From NCBI GenBank assembly GCA_049487715.1, contig CP150560.1, positions 558,001 to 622,000 of the forward strand: a stretch of DNA of 64,000 bases, given 5' to 3'. Below the pieces are notes generated by a model. It was given only the letters and a program-made list of their open reading frames with translations. It was not told the origin of the DNA and made no database searches. This document shows positions 20,904 to 30,321 of this stretch, piece by piece. Position 1 is the first letter of the stretch; every line of letters starts with the position of its first letter. This stretch comes from Pycnococcus provasolii. Lineage: Eukaryota > Chlorophyta > Pseudoscourfieldiophyceae > Pseudoscourfieldiales. Made by a program: the position numbers and the translations under genes.

Positions 20904-22493
20904 TTAAGGAATCATCAGAAGCTCACGACGTCGGTCGTGGTAAGCATCCTCCAAAACAACGCGATTGAACACCTTGCCAATCGCGCGTACGTCAGAGCCA
21001 CCGCGACGCTGGTAGAATACGCCATCCTTCAAGCAACCGCCGCCGGCTGTCATGTTCAACGCACGCTGGCCGTAGTACATTTGCTGTAACGTAGGAGAGA
21101 GCGTCGCAGCGAGTCGCGCGGCACGCTCTGCAAGATTGTCCGAGTCGTCGTGGAAGAGCATGTTCAAGAATTTGAGGCGCTTGCACGTCGCCTCAATTGC
21201 CGATAGCGTGTCCGCACCTGAGCAGGACGGACCACGCATGTTCAGCGTGGTGAGGCTGCCTCCCACTCTTCGCACGAGGTTCGCAAGGCTTGCGTCGGGA
21301 ACGCCGTCAGATCTCGAAATGTTGAGCGCCGTAAGCGCCGGAAACGACGATGCGGTGATCGCGTCAAACGACGTGACAGCTGGAGTGTCTCTCTCCTTCA
21401 CAAACGGGGTGACGAGGCTCCACGTCTCACGGAGGCATCCAGTCTCAACTACCGAGAGACTCTCGAGATGCGCGAAGTGCCCCCTGCACAGCTCGTCAAG
21501 AGCATCCGTCTGCAGGCAAGCAGTCCCTTTAGTGGCGGCTCCAGCCTTCAGACCACCAACAACCAAGCACTTCAGCTTCGTGAGGCTGTGCATTGCCCGC
21601 GCACCGCACACGTCAATCTTCGACAGGAAGAGGTTGAGTCTCGTCAAGTTGACGGCGTATACCACGACGTCACTTGGTGGCGGCTGCGGTGCACTGCTTT
21701 GGTCGTCTCGCACTTGCGTCCCGCACTCTCCCGTGAGGTCGAGCTCCCTGAGGCGCGGGAGTTTGCGCACGACGGAAGCGAAGCAGCTTCCGCCGCTGTC
21801 CGCTTCGCGGTACACGGCGAGGGCAAGTTTTTCCACGTGCCGACACTTCGCGGCGAAGCGCTCGATGCCTTCTTGACTCACGTGTGGTGCGCGCGAGCGC
21901 AGGGCGAGTCTCGTCGCGTATCCCTCGGCGGCACTGTCGACGGCCCCTTCTTCGTTCCGGTTGCGGTAGCAGCACTGCAAGCTTCTTAGCTTTGGCGCGA
22001 GCGTTGTGAGCTCCAGCAGAGCTTCGTCGTCGATTGAGTTGGCCAACTGTCCTCGTAGCATGATGTGTTTGATTCCTGTGTATCTCTTCGTCAAAGTTTT
22101 GAGGTGCGTTTTGACGTCCGTGTGCCCGTCTTCGTTTTTGTGGAAACCCATGTGCGCCGTTTGCACGTACGGCGCGGCTTTCTGCGCGGCTTGTTTGAAC
22201 TTTTTGCTGACGCACGTGAGAAGTGCGCAGAGTCGCGCGCCGTCCGCGAAGACATTGTCGTGCTGCTGCTGCTGCTGCTGTGTGTCTTGCTTCGCAAATG
22301 CAAGCAAGGAAGAAGAATAAGGCTTCTTCTCATGTGCTGCAGCAGCACTTAAGTCAGAGTGACCGACTGACTTAAGATGTGGTGTCCCAGGAAGGAGACT
22401 GTGGACTGTTGGCGCGTCGAAAACAAAGGCAAGCAGCTCAGGCGGTAAGGTTGTTATAATGCGTTCCAAATCGAAGCAAGAATACTGCGCCAT
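20904..22493 (-). CDS. Leucine-rich-repeat protein with F-box-like N-terminus
   Basis: A 529-residue intronless protein. The N-terminus (LERIITTLPPELLAFVFDAP and later CVSKKFKQAA) resembles an F-box split by a low-complexity insert with a Gln run near residue 75. The rest is leucine-rich repeats of the plant/AMN1 kind: LRELDLTGECG, LTRLNLFLSKIDV, HLESLSVVETGC, LTALNISRSDGVPD, LTTLNMRGPSCSGAD, LKFLNMLFHDDSD. If the F-box is real it would be a substrate receptor of an SCF ubiquitin ligase. The F-box match is weak and I call only the LRR part with confidence. It is divergent with the NIPA gene and shares a 650-bp region that contains a TTAGGG array. Confidence 0.72.
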   Translation of the reverse strand: MAQYSCFDLERIITTLPPELLAFVFDAPTVHSLLPGTPHLKSVGHSDLSAAAAHEKKPYSSSLLAFAKQDTQQQQQQHDNVFADGARLCALLTCVSKKFKQAAQKAAPYVQTAHMGFHKNEDGHTDVKTHLKTLTKRYTGIKHIMLRGQLANSIDDEALLELTTLAPKLRSLQCCYRNRNEEGAVDSAAEGYATRLALRSRAPHVSQEGIERFAAKCRHVEKLALAVYREADSGGSCFASVVRKLPRLRELDLTGECGTQVRDDQSSAPQPPPSDVVVYAVNLTRLNLFLSKIDVCGARAMHSLTKLKCLVVGGLKAGAATKGTACLQTDALDELCRGHFAHLESLSVVETGCLRETWSLVTPFVKERDTPAVTSFDAITASSFPALTALNISRSDGVPDASLANLVRRVGGSLTTLNMRGPSCSGADTLSAIEATCKRLKFLNMLFHDDSDNLAERAARLAATLSPTLQQMYYGQRALNMTAGGGCLKDGVFYQRRGGSDVRAIGKVFNRVVLEDAYHDRRRELLMIP

Positions 22494-22744
22494 GATCTCT
22501 CCGGTGAAAATAAAAGCAGTCTAGACGGAGAGCGAGTGTGCTGGAGTTGAAACTTGTTTTGCAAGCCGAGTGAGGTGGCAAACTGCATTCCTGTACTTCC
22601 CAACCGAGGCACAACCGAGGGGGTCTGCCACCTCACTTGACATGCACAAAAAAAAGCGCAAAAAGAACCCAAAAAGCGCAAACTGCAAAGCAAAAAATCA
22701 AAACATCAAAAGATCTTTTGCCTCATTATTAGGGCAAGCTCCTT

Positions 22745-22786
22745 TTAGGGTTAGGGTTAGGATTAGGGTTAGGGTTAGGGTTAGGA
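22745..22786 (+). repeat. Interstitial telomere-like array, seven units with two variants
   Basis: Seven 6-bp units, five TTAGGG and two TTAGGA, on the + strand, between divergent genes starting at 22493 (-) and 23148 (+). Confidence 0.95.
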
Positions 22787-23147
22787 GGGGGTTCCTCGCG
22801 TCGCGCGCCTGCTTTGTGTAAAGTTATCACCTGCACCTGCGTCTTCCTCGGGTGTCGGGGGAAATCATCTAGGTTGGTTTTGTCGAAATCAGTAGTAATT
22901 TCTCACATTTTATTTTCCACAAACTACTCTTGAGTAGTAGGCGTCGCCTGTTGTCTCTTTTATTTTAAAAATAGGAGCAGTGCACTTACGTCTGCGTCTG
23001 CGTCTGCGTCTGCGTCCACGTCATCATCTTCATCTTTTCCTAGTACGTACGGGTAGTCGGCAATATTTCAGTTTCATAGGCACCAGATCAGGAGGCGGAT
23101 CTCATCACCTTCTTGGCTCGTCTTTCGTCTCCCCTGTGGAGGCAGGT

Positions 23148-24239
23148 ATGTCAGGGTCTCACGGGTCGCCAGGGGGTGCACCCTCTATTGGTGGTAATGG
23201 TGCCGGTGGTGGTGGTGGAAATGGTGGGGCAGCAGGTGGTGGTTCTCTCTCTGTAGTGTCGTCTCTCATGGGTGACGCGTCGTCGTCGGCGGCGTCCCCT
23301 GCACATGTCGGCGACTTCGCGACGGGTGTACTGCTCGCCATCTTCAGCTCGCTCTTCATCGGCGCATCCTTCATTATTAAGAAAAAAGGACTCAAGAGGT
23401 CGTCGTCGGTATCAGGAGGCGTGCGCGCAGGAGCGGGAGGATACGCATACCTCCGCGAACCGCTCTGGTGGTCAGGCATGCTCATGATGGTGTTCGGAGA
23501 AGCGGCGAACTTCGCGGCGTACGCATTCGCACCGGCACTCGTCGTCACGCCGCTCGGGGCGCTTTCGATCATAGTCTCCGCCATCTTAGCTCACATCTTT
23601 CTCAACGAAAAACTCAACATGTTCGGAGTTCTCGGGTGCGCCCTGTGCATCGTGGGAAGCGTGGTTCTCGTCGCAAACGCACCGGACGAAGGGACAATAG
23701 AGAGCGTCGCGCAAGTGTGGAGACTCGCCATGCAACCTACGTTCCTGCTGTACATCGTCTTCGTGCTTGCAACCTCCGGGTTCCTGGTGTGGATGGTCGC
23801 ACCGAAGCACGGACACACGAATATCCTCGTGTACGTCGCCATATGCAGCTTGATGGGAAGCCTGTCCGTTATGAGCATCAAGGGACTCGGCATCGCCATC
23901 AAACTGACGTTCGAAGGACATAACCAGCTTGTGTTCAAGGAGACGGCGTACTGCGCCGTTGTCGTCGCGTTCTGCGTCGTCATGCAGATGAACTACCTCA
24001 ACAAGGCGCTCGACACATTCAACACCGCGCTCGTGAGCCCCATCTACTACGTCATGTTCACCGTTCTGACCATCGTCGCCTCCTCAATCATGTTCAGCGA
24101 GTACGAGAAAAATACCGCGCACATGGTGCTGATGCAGGCGTGTGGCTTCCTTGTTATTCTAGCTGCCGTGTACCTGCTACACGTGACGCGCGACCTAAGC
24201 ACGGACAGACTCCTCGTGACGGATAAACTCACGACGTGA
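23148..24239 (+). CDS. NIPA-family magnesium transporter
   Basis: A 363-residue membrane protein of the NIPA (DMT superfamily) magnesium transporter family. A Gly/Ser-rich N-terminus of about 60 residues precedes nine predicted hydrophobic helices. Family landmarks: ASFIIKKKGLKR after the first helix, LREPLWWSGMLMMVFGEAAN, FAPALVVTPLGALSIIVSA, LNEKLNMFGVLGCALCIVGS, then LNKALDTFNTALVSPIYYVM. Homologs act at the plasma membrane or endosomes. ATG 23148 is the first in frame; upstream frame starts at GTG and runs through CTGCGT repeats. TGTAA is at 24263-24267, 24 bp past the stop. Confidence 0.92.
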   Translation: MSGSHGSPGGAPSIGGNGAGGGGGNGGAAGGGSLSVVSSLMGDASSSAASPAHVGDFATGVLLAIFSSLFIGASFIIKKKGLKRSSSVSGGVRAGAGGYAYLREPLWWSGMLMMVFGEAANFAAYAFAPALVVTPLGALSIIVSAILAHIFLNEKLNMFGVLGCALCIVGSVVLVANAPDEGTIESVAQVWRLAMQPTFLLYIVFVLATSGFLVWMVAPKHGHTNILVYVAICSLMGSLSVMSIKGLGIAIKLTFEGHNQLVFKETAYCAVVVAFCVVMQMNYLNKALDTFNTALVSPIYYVMFTVLTIVASSIMFSEYEKNTAHMVLMQACGFLVILAAVYLLHVTRDLSTDRLLVTDKLTT

Positions 24240-24310
24240 AGAATGAGCACCCTTGTCAAACATGTAAAGCTAATCCAAAAATGTGTGAATGTTAGTCGTA
24301 CAGTTCGTTT

Positions 24311-25001
24311 TTACAAGTGCGTCGTCGTCGTCGTCGTCGTCGTCAAAGCGGCGGCGCATTCCTCCTCAAACGACTCGTAGTCTTCACGTAAACTTGACAA
24401 GAATACCTGGTGAAGTGCGGAGGTGGCTGTGCTAAGGACGGCGTATCCCGTGGATGTCAGCACGTCATCCGGGAATACGCCGAACGGAGATGGAGGTTGC
24501 ACGTTGACGAGAATCGATGGAGGAAATGCGCAAATCGCTATCTCCGACAAAGTCTATATTTGTGTTGACATGAAAGTCGAAGCACGCGTTCACGGCGTCA
24601 AGCAGTTCTACCGGTCTGCCCTGCAGCGAGCAGTCGTCACTCACAACGTTCACACATTTTCCGCTTGACTGGACGGCTTCGCACGTCACCGTGGGTGTCG
24701 CGTCAAGCATGTTGAAGAAGTTGACAGCAGGCACGGTGAGCACGAATCGCCCTTGGGTGGTTTTATTGGAAGTGTCGTTTTCGTCCATTATGCGACGGAG
24801 AGACACGCCGCGCAGCTTGCAGAACCGGTCGACGGGCTGGCAGAAGTATGAGCGCAGCGTGTTAGCCTTCTGAGATCTTATTGTGGATGTGCGCGTATCG
24901 TCGACGCGAATGCGCAACGTGCGCCGAGGCACAACAGGAGGCAACATGCCGTAGACTATATCGGGATATATCGGAGTGGAGGAGAAAAGCCGAATATGCA
25001 T
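24311..25001 (-). CDS. DUF1997 plastid protein, split by a one-base frame break
   Basis: A DUF1997 protein of roughly 229 residues; the family is shared by cyanobacteria and plastid-bearing eukaryotes and its role is not established. The N-terminal part (ATG 25001) has a short Arg-rich leader, possibly a transit peptide, then YFCQPVDRFCKLRGVSLRRI and FVLTVPAVNFFNMLDATPTV. The C-terminal part is in the next frame: AFPPSILVNVQPPSPFGVFP and DDVLTSTGYAVLSTATSAL followed by an LREDYESF end, the typical family tail. Removing one T from the run at 24549-24551 (AAA on +) joins the frames. The stop overlaps a TGTAA motif and is preceded by a Thr run. Confidence 0.8.
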
Positions 25002-25233
25002 GCAACAAGGTTGAGAGACGCATCGCCATCCTCCCCCCCCCCCCCTCGCCCTGTAAGGTCGTCTGTCTGCTGCACGCGTGCTGTACTAGCTTAGTTATAT
25101 ACGTTTTCACAAGCAAGCAGGTTCACAAAAAGAAGTTTTAGTATTTACAAAATTATAAACAAAATATTGTATGTATGGTATGCGAATGTCGTGTTGTGTC
25201 TTCAACGCAAGCAAGTGCGTGCACTTGTGGACT

Positions 25234-25725
25234 TCACTCACCTTCACTGAACCAGGGAAAGTACTGGCCCAGCCACGCCTCGAGCGCAGGCGAAATGCGC
25301 ATGCTCACGTACGCGCAGACGGTTGACACGACCGCCATGAAGAGCGCGAACGCCGCACCAAACAGAGCCTTGCGTCGCTTGACGGTGACGCGCCTCTCCG
25401 CGGTGCGGTCGAGCTCCGCGCGCAAGATACCAAGCACCTTACTGCGGTACTCCGCATCCTCGAACACGCGTGCGATTTTATCCAGCTTGCGTTCCTTGGC
25501 AAGCTCCAGCGCCGTTCTTTTCGTGTGGTCGACGCGCTCCAAGGCGTCCGCACCCCAGTCGACGAGAAACGCGCACATCGCCGTGTCTTTCATGTTCACG
25601 GCTGTGTGCAGCGGCATCACCCCGTTGAAGGCGGCGTTGGGGTTCGTCCCTCCCTTGAACGCCGCGCCGAGCTCGTCGTACTTGTAAGCACGCACGAGGT
25701 CGATCGTGCCGAGCGCGTTGGGCAT
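25234..25725 (-). CDS. Small ankyrin-repeat protein with C-terminal membrane anchor
   Basis: A 163-residue protein. Residues about 10-95 form two to three ankyrin repeats: GVMPLHTAVNMKDTAMCAFL, then WGADALERVDHTKRTALELA and KERKLDKIARVFED. A basic segment (RRVTVKRRKALFG) precedes one hydrophobic helix near residues 121-142 (AAFALFMAVVSTVCAYV), leaving about 20 residues after it. This is the layout of a tail-anchored protein with the ankyrin domain in the cytosol. Specific partner unknown. The start ATG at 25725 is 91 bp from a TTAGGG array. Confidence 0.8.
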   Translation of the reverse strand: MPNALGTIDLVRAYKYDELGAAFKGGTNPNAAFNGVMPLHTAVNMKDTAMCAFLVDWGADALERVDHTKRTALELAKERKLDKIARVFEDAEYRSKVLGILRAELDRTAERRVTVKRRKALFGAAFALFMAVVSTVCAYVSMRISPALEAWLGQYFPWFSEGE

Positions 25726-25815
25726 GGCGAAAATCTTAAGGCCAAGGTCTCGCGGCCCGGGCAGCCGGGGGAGGGGGGAGAGGAGGCGGCCTGGGCAAAA
25801 GGAGGTCGGGCAGGG

Positions 25816-25845
25816 TTAGGGTTAGGGTTAGGGTTAGGGTTAGGG
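25816..25845 (+). repeat. Interstitial telomere-like array, five TTAGGG units
   Basis: Five perfect units on the + strand, 91 bp upstream of the ankyrin gene start (-), and about 600 bp left of the tyrosine-recombinase element. Confidence 0.96.
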
Positions 25846-26448
25846 GAAAGGGAAGAAGGCGGGCTTCACCCACTCGGGACTCGGCCTCTGGCTGTCTGGC
25901 TGGCTGTTTTGGGAAGAAAGAACAAACCATGGAATAAGCGTCGTGCCCATGCCCAGCCAGCCGCGTGATCATCGTAGTGCTGAGCGTGTGAGTGCGCACG
26001 CCTGACCCACCGGCCTGACCCACCGGCCTGACAGTTGACACCAGAGGCCAGTGACCAGTGTGGACTGTGGACCCAGCCAGTGTTGCCTCCTGTTGTAGTA
26101 CTACTACTACTTCGTAAACCGAGCACACCCTTTGCCTTTGGACGGGTCCCAGGCAGCCAGGGAGTGTGGCACTGATGCGTTGACAAACGCTCACAATAAT
26201 AGAAGGAAGGGGGGCTCTATCACGACGACCTGTACTGCACTCTGCAGATGTTTGGCGAGCGAGCTCCAAACGAAGTACCGGGTAGTGTGATCGTTTCCGT
26301 CGTCCCTCCGAGTTCTCAAGGCGAAAGAAATAGAGCACAGGCGCGTGTTCGGAAACTCGGCCTTGAAGTTGTCGAGGGAGAGGAGAGGCTTGAGAGGAGG
26401 AGAAAACACCGGTCACCTCACGAGAGAGGAAGCGGGAAGGGGGGGAGG

Positions 26449-26629
26449 GTGTGCTCACGAAAGCCGGAATGGCGTCGCCATACGCGAACGCCTGTCCAGC
26501 CCTGAACCAGGGCTGGCCGAGTTTGTGAGCCGTCCAGCGATGGTCCCCCAACAGGAAAACTCGCTGCCCAGCTAACAGGGTCTCACTGACCCTCATCACT
26601 GGAAAACCTACATTACTCCGCAACATCCA
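26449..26629. repeat. Left copy of the 181-bp direct repeat
   Basis: Identical base for base to 27279-27459. On the - strand the repeat is open for about 59 codons (MLRSNVGFPVMRVSETLLAG and onwards), so it may have been part of a longer coding region. Confidence 0.95.
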
Positions 26630-26708
26630 TTATCCCCCGTTCAATCGGTAGTTGCCAATTAGAAACAGTGGTAGGAAGGCGGGGACGGAGGTGGTGTGGA
26701 TGCACGCA

Positions 26709-27179
26709 TTAGCCAGCAGCATCGCGTAGCCATCCAAAGAAGTAGCGCGCAGCATCAGTAGAGCGCCACGAGGGGTCGATGTATGCATCTTGCATAACGT
26801 CGGAACCACGAGCCCAGCCACCATATAAGCAGAGCTTGAGGAAATCCTTGCAGACGGCATACGCCGCAGAGGCAGCACCTGCCCGCAAGGAATGCGAAGT
26901 CCATTTGCATCCAGGTGGTGGTTGGTGTCGGGGGGCGAGACGCTTCAGCACCCGCTGAAGCATGTCATCAATAGAAGTGGCGAGCCAGCGGCCAGTGTCA
27001 GATGGAAGTTGCCAAAAGTATTGGCAACGCAGATGGCGGGTGGCTCGAGTGAAAGCGCGGAGCAGTTGGAGGCAATCCAATTTATCAGCGCAGTCGATCG
27101 TTAAGAGCCGCTTTGTCAGCTTCTTGGATTTGCCCTCTTCGCCTCCTTGCGAGGCGGTTGCGTCGTCTTCTGACGACAT
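26709..27179 (-). CDS. Tyrosine recombinase, C-terminal catalytic part only
   Basis: A 156-residue frame whose second half matches the catalytic end of tyrosine recombinases: TSHSLRAGAASAAY supplies the HxxR box, LYGGWARGSDVM the second His/Trp position, and DAYIDPSW the nucleophilic Tyr. The first catalytic Arg box and the core-binding N-terminal domain are absent; the frame instead starts with a short acidic/Lys-rich leader (MSSEDDATASQGGEEGKSKK). It is thus too short for an active recombinase by itself. The motif spacing resembles YR retroelements and Cryptons rather than bacterial integrases. It lies between the two 181-bp repeats. Confidence 0.72.
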   Translation of the reverse strand: MSSEDDATASQGGEEGKSKKLTKRLLTIDCADKLDCLQLLRAFTRATRHLRCQYFWQLPSDTGRWLATSIDDMLQRVLKRLAPRHQPPPGCKWTSHSLRAGAASAAYAVCKDFLKLCLYGGWARGSDVMQDAYIDPSWRSTDAARYFFGWLRDAAG

Positions 27180-27278
27180 AAGTTAATCTCTTATCTTCTT
27201 AATCACTGATTAAGGGTAAATTGTCACTCAGGTAAAGTGTGCGTCCACCCGTACTACTAGTAGTCGGAGGCTTCGTGA

Positions 27279-27459
27279 GTGTGCTCACGAAAGCCGGAAT
27301 GGCGTCGCCATACGCGAACGCCTGTCCAGCCCTGAACCAGGGCTGGCCGAGTTTGTGAGCCGTCCAGCGATGGTCCCCCAACAGGAAAACTCGCTGCCCA
27401 GCTAACAGGGTCTCACTGACCCTCATCACTGGAAAACCTACATTACTCCGCAACATCCA
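27279..27459. repeat. Right copy of the 181-bp direct repeat
   Basis: Identical to 26449-26629. Its left edge forms a hairpin with flanking DNA: cttcgtgag at 27271-27279 pairs with ctcacgaag-like sequence at 27283-27292. Confidence 0.95.
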
Positions 27460-28042
27460 ATATTATACATGCATGAATGTGATCTCCCCCTGGAGGTTGG
27501 CGATGAACGGTTACGAGGCTAACCTTACGCTACGAGAATAGGATGGCGACAGCAAAACCTGCCTTTCTTTCGAGGCGATTAGGTCGAGCGATTAGGTCGG
27601 CGTTTGCAAGTGCCCAAAAGCCCCTGCTGATGCCTGATTTTTCTCTCCGCTTTCGGAACAAGGCTCACAAAGAAACGGTCTCTTCGCAAACGCTTGACAA
27701 CGCGAAACGACGACGGCGGCGTCGTTTCGCGCGCAGAACCGTCATGGATAACGCGTGATGGACCCGCGGATGGCCGATGCGTCGACGCATGTGGTCGACG
27801 CATGTGGTCGACGATTTATCTGTGGACGTGAGCGGCAACGTTGCAATACGTTGCATCGTTTTCTCGTTCTCGTTTTCCGCGAACGTCACCAACAACGTCG
27901 TTCGTTCCCGTTTAGAAGCAAGCTTCTACGCGCTCCGTCCTCGCTCTCACCCACCCCTCTTGTTTCCCCTCCGCTCCTGTCAGCACTCTCTCCTGTCATT
28001 GCCGCACGCGCCGCTGTTACGACATAGACGAGTAGGTTCAAC
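27460..28042. other. Upstream region of DUR3
   Basis: About 580 bp with no convincing gene. It contains the perfect 12-bp inverted repeat annotated next, a duplicated gcgattaggtcg near 27577-27600, and a repeated cgacgcatgtggt near 27783-27810. It should contain the DUR3 promoter and lacks a TTAGGG array. Confidence 0.55.
27701..27731. promoter_or_regulatory. Perfect 12-bp inverted repeat upstream of DUR3
   Basis: CGCGAAACGACG at 27701-27712 and its exact reverse complement at 27720-27731 flank a 7-nt loop. It lies about 310 bp before the DUR3 start codon, so it could be a dimeric factor site or a hairpin. Regulatory role is inferred from position only. Confidence 0.45.
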
Positions 28043-30321
28043 ATGTCTGGCGGAGCTTGCTTCGCGAACGGATGGGATGGTAAGCCTGCGGGTCAGCCCG
28101 GCCTTGCGCGGTACGTGCTTGTTTTTTTTTGTTTTTTTTTCCTTCATTGTTTTTTTGTTATTTTTTATGACATTTCACTTGTTCCTCAAAGACTTCCGGC
28201 ATATGACTCACACTCGTCACACCCTTGTTCTCTCACGACGACTCATGCAGCTACTACTCTGAGGCGATTGTTGATGGCACTGCGATTTGCAAGAAGGATG
28301 ATTCCTTCTTCGGAGGCGCTGCGCCGCTGCCGCTTGGTGCCGGATACGGTATCGTGCTTGGCTTCGGACTCTTCTTCTCCTTCTTCACCACCGGTCTCGT
28401 GTACCTCGACATGAAGTACGGAGGAACGAAGATCTCGTCCGAGTTCTTCAACACCGCAGGACGTACCGTCAAGACGGGACTCACGGCTGCCGTCATCGTC
28501 TCGCAGTGGACGTGGGCCGCCACGCTCCTGCAGTCTTCCAACGTCGCGTTCCAGTACGGCGTCTCCGGACCCTTCTGGTACGCCTCGGGTGCCACCATCC
28601 AGGTGCTCCTGTTCGGAATCCTCGCCATCGAGGTGAAGCGTAAGGCGTACACGGCTCACACCATCGCCGAGATCATCGACGCGCGCTGGGGTGAGACGGC
28701 GCACAAGGTGTTCATCTACTTCGCTTTCCTCACGAACATCATCGTCAGCGCTATGCTCGTGCTCGGTGGCGCTGCCACCGTCGAGGCGCTCACGGGTATG
28801 CACAAGGCTGTCGCCTCGTTCCTCATCCCCATTGGTGTCATCTCGTACACCATGGCCGGAGGACTCAAGGCCACTTTCATGGCAAGCTACCTGCACACGG
28901 CGGTCATCTTCGTCGTGCTGTGCATCTTCATGTTCATCGTCTACACGTCCGACGACACGCTTGGCTCCTCGGACAAGGTGTACGAAGCGCTTCAGGCTGT
29001 TGCGTCGAAGGATCGCAACTGCTTCACGGCTGACAAGCCGGGACCGAACGGTGAGATCGTCGTGAACGACGGCCAGAACTGCGGCCCGGTTGCTGACAAC
29101 CGCGGCGGATCGTACCTCACCATGCTCTCCGAGGGTGGCTTCATCTTCGGAATCATCAACATCGTCGGCAACTTCGGAACCGTGTTCGTCGACCAGAGCT
29201 ACTGGCAGTCTGCCATCGCCGCGAAGCCCAGCTCGTCGACGAAGGGATACCTGCTCGGAGGACTCGTGTGGTTCACGATCCCGTTCACGCTCGCCACGGC
29301 GATGGGACTCGCGTGCGTTGCGCTTGACCTGCCCGTCACGGGCAACGAGGCTGGCAGCGGACTTGTGCCGCCGGCGTCGGCGGTGCACTTCATGGGCAAG
29401 GGCGGAGGCGTCATGGTGACGATCATGCTCTTCATGGCCATCACGTCCACCGGATCCGCGGAGCAGATTGCCGTCTCTTCGCTCTGCGCGTACGACATCT
29501 ACCGCAAGTACTTCAACCCGGAGGCGACTGGCGCGGACATCGTTCGCGTCTCGCGCTTCGTCATCTTCGGATTCGGAATCTTCATGGGCGTCCTCTCCAT
29601 CGGCCTCAACGCCATCAACGAGTCGGAGCCCGCCTTCGGCCTAGGCTTCGTGTACCTGATGATGGGTATCTTCATCGGAAGTGCCGTGATCCCCGTCTCG
29701 CTCGTTCTCACGTGGAAGGATGCCAACGCGTCTGGCGCCGTCGCCGGTGCGTTCGGTGGACAGATTATGGGCATCATCGTCTGGATCATCGTCGCCTCCA
29801 CGGAGCCCGAGGGCGAGATCAGCGTCGCCACCATGGGAAAGAACTACCCGATGCTTTTCGGAAACATCACCGCCATCCTTGGCGGTGGCTTGATCCACAT
29901 CGTGATGTCGCTCATGAACCCGCAGGACTTCAACTTCGACGAGCTCGCTGGAAAGATCAAGCTCATCGACGACAAGCTTCCGGAACTCGAGCCGGAGGAG
30001 AGCGACCCCAAGCTGCTTGAGGGCGCCAAGGGTTGGATCATGAAGTGGGGCTTCGGGTTCACGTTCGTCATGGTCATTCTGTGGCCGGCGCTTTCGCTCC
30101 CGGCTGGCTGCGGCAGCTCGGGCGAGTGCGGTGTGTTCAGCAAGGGCTACTTCGCCATGTGGGTGGCCATTGCGATGATCTGGGGCATTGTTGCGACGCT
30201 TGTGATTACCATCCTCCCGATTTACGAGTCCATGGCAGATATCATGGCTGTGGTGAACGGCATGATGTCCGGAGAGGCTGTCGACTCCAAGGATGTGGAG
30301 AAGCAGTTTGACGCCATTTAA
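28043..30321 (+). CDS. DUR3: DUR3 sodium- or proton-coupled urea/polyamine transporter (two exons)
   Basis: High-affinity urea (and possibly polyamine) importer of the solute:sodium symporter family in the plasma membrane. Exon 1 is 28043-28110 (MSGGACFANGWDGKPAGQPG and onwards), the intron 28111-28250 begins GTACGT and ends CAG, and exon 2 is 28251-30321; the joined protein has 712 residues. Hydrophobic helices run throughout; family landmarks include GAGYGIVLGFGLFFSFFTTG, then KTGLTAAVIVSQWTWAATLL and AYTAHTIAEIIDARWGETAH. Codon use is strongly C/G-ending and uniform, suggesting high expression. The intron is T-rich. The gene would supply nitrogen from urea in seawater or freshwater. TTAGGG is absent upstream. 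Confidence 0.95.
28111..28250 (+). other. Intron of DUR3
   Basis: 140-nt intron with donor GTACGTG, poly-T stretches and acceptor ATGCAG. Removal joins CG and C into an Arg codon and links exon 1 to YYSEAIVDG in exon 2. Confidence 0.88.

Larger units (their letters stand above)
26449..27459 (-). mobile_element. Compact 1-kb element: identical direct repeats around a truncated tyrosine recombinase
   Basis: Two 181-bp direct repeats with no mismatch bound a segment of about 650 bp holding a single tyrosine-recombinase-like gene. The repeats can be read as beginning TG and ending CA, like LTRs, but I see no target-site duplication (left flank ...gaggg, right flank atatt...). No reverse transcriptase is present. 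The layout fits a non-autonomous derivative of a tyrosine-recombinase retroelement (DIRS/PAT/Ngaro type, known in green algae) or a deletion product of a larger element. Perfect identity of the repeats implies recent activity or gene conversion. Confidence 0.65.

Noticed and set aside
26449-27459. LTR retrotransposon or TRIM
   Set aside because: The 181-bp repeats can be framed by TG/CA, but there is no primer-binding site, no gag or reverse transcriptase, no target duplication, and the only gene is a tyrosine recombinase.
27543-27758. Small basic + strand frame upstream of DUR3
   Set aside because: Arg-rich and spans the palindromic repeat; no homology and no upstream or downstream signals.
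28243-29388. 381-codon frame opposite DUR3
   Set aside because: His/Asp/Glu/Arg-rich antisense mirror of strongly biased codons.
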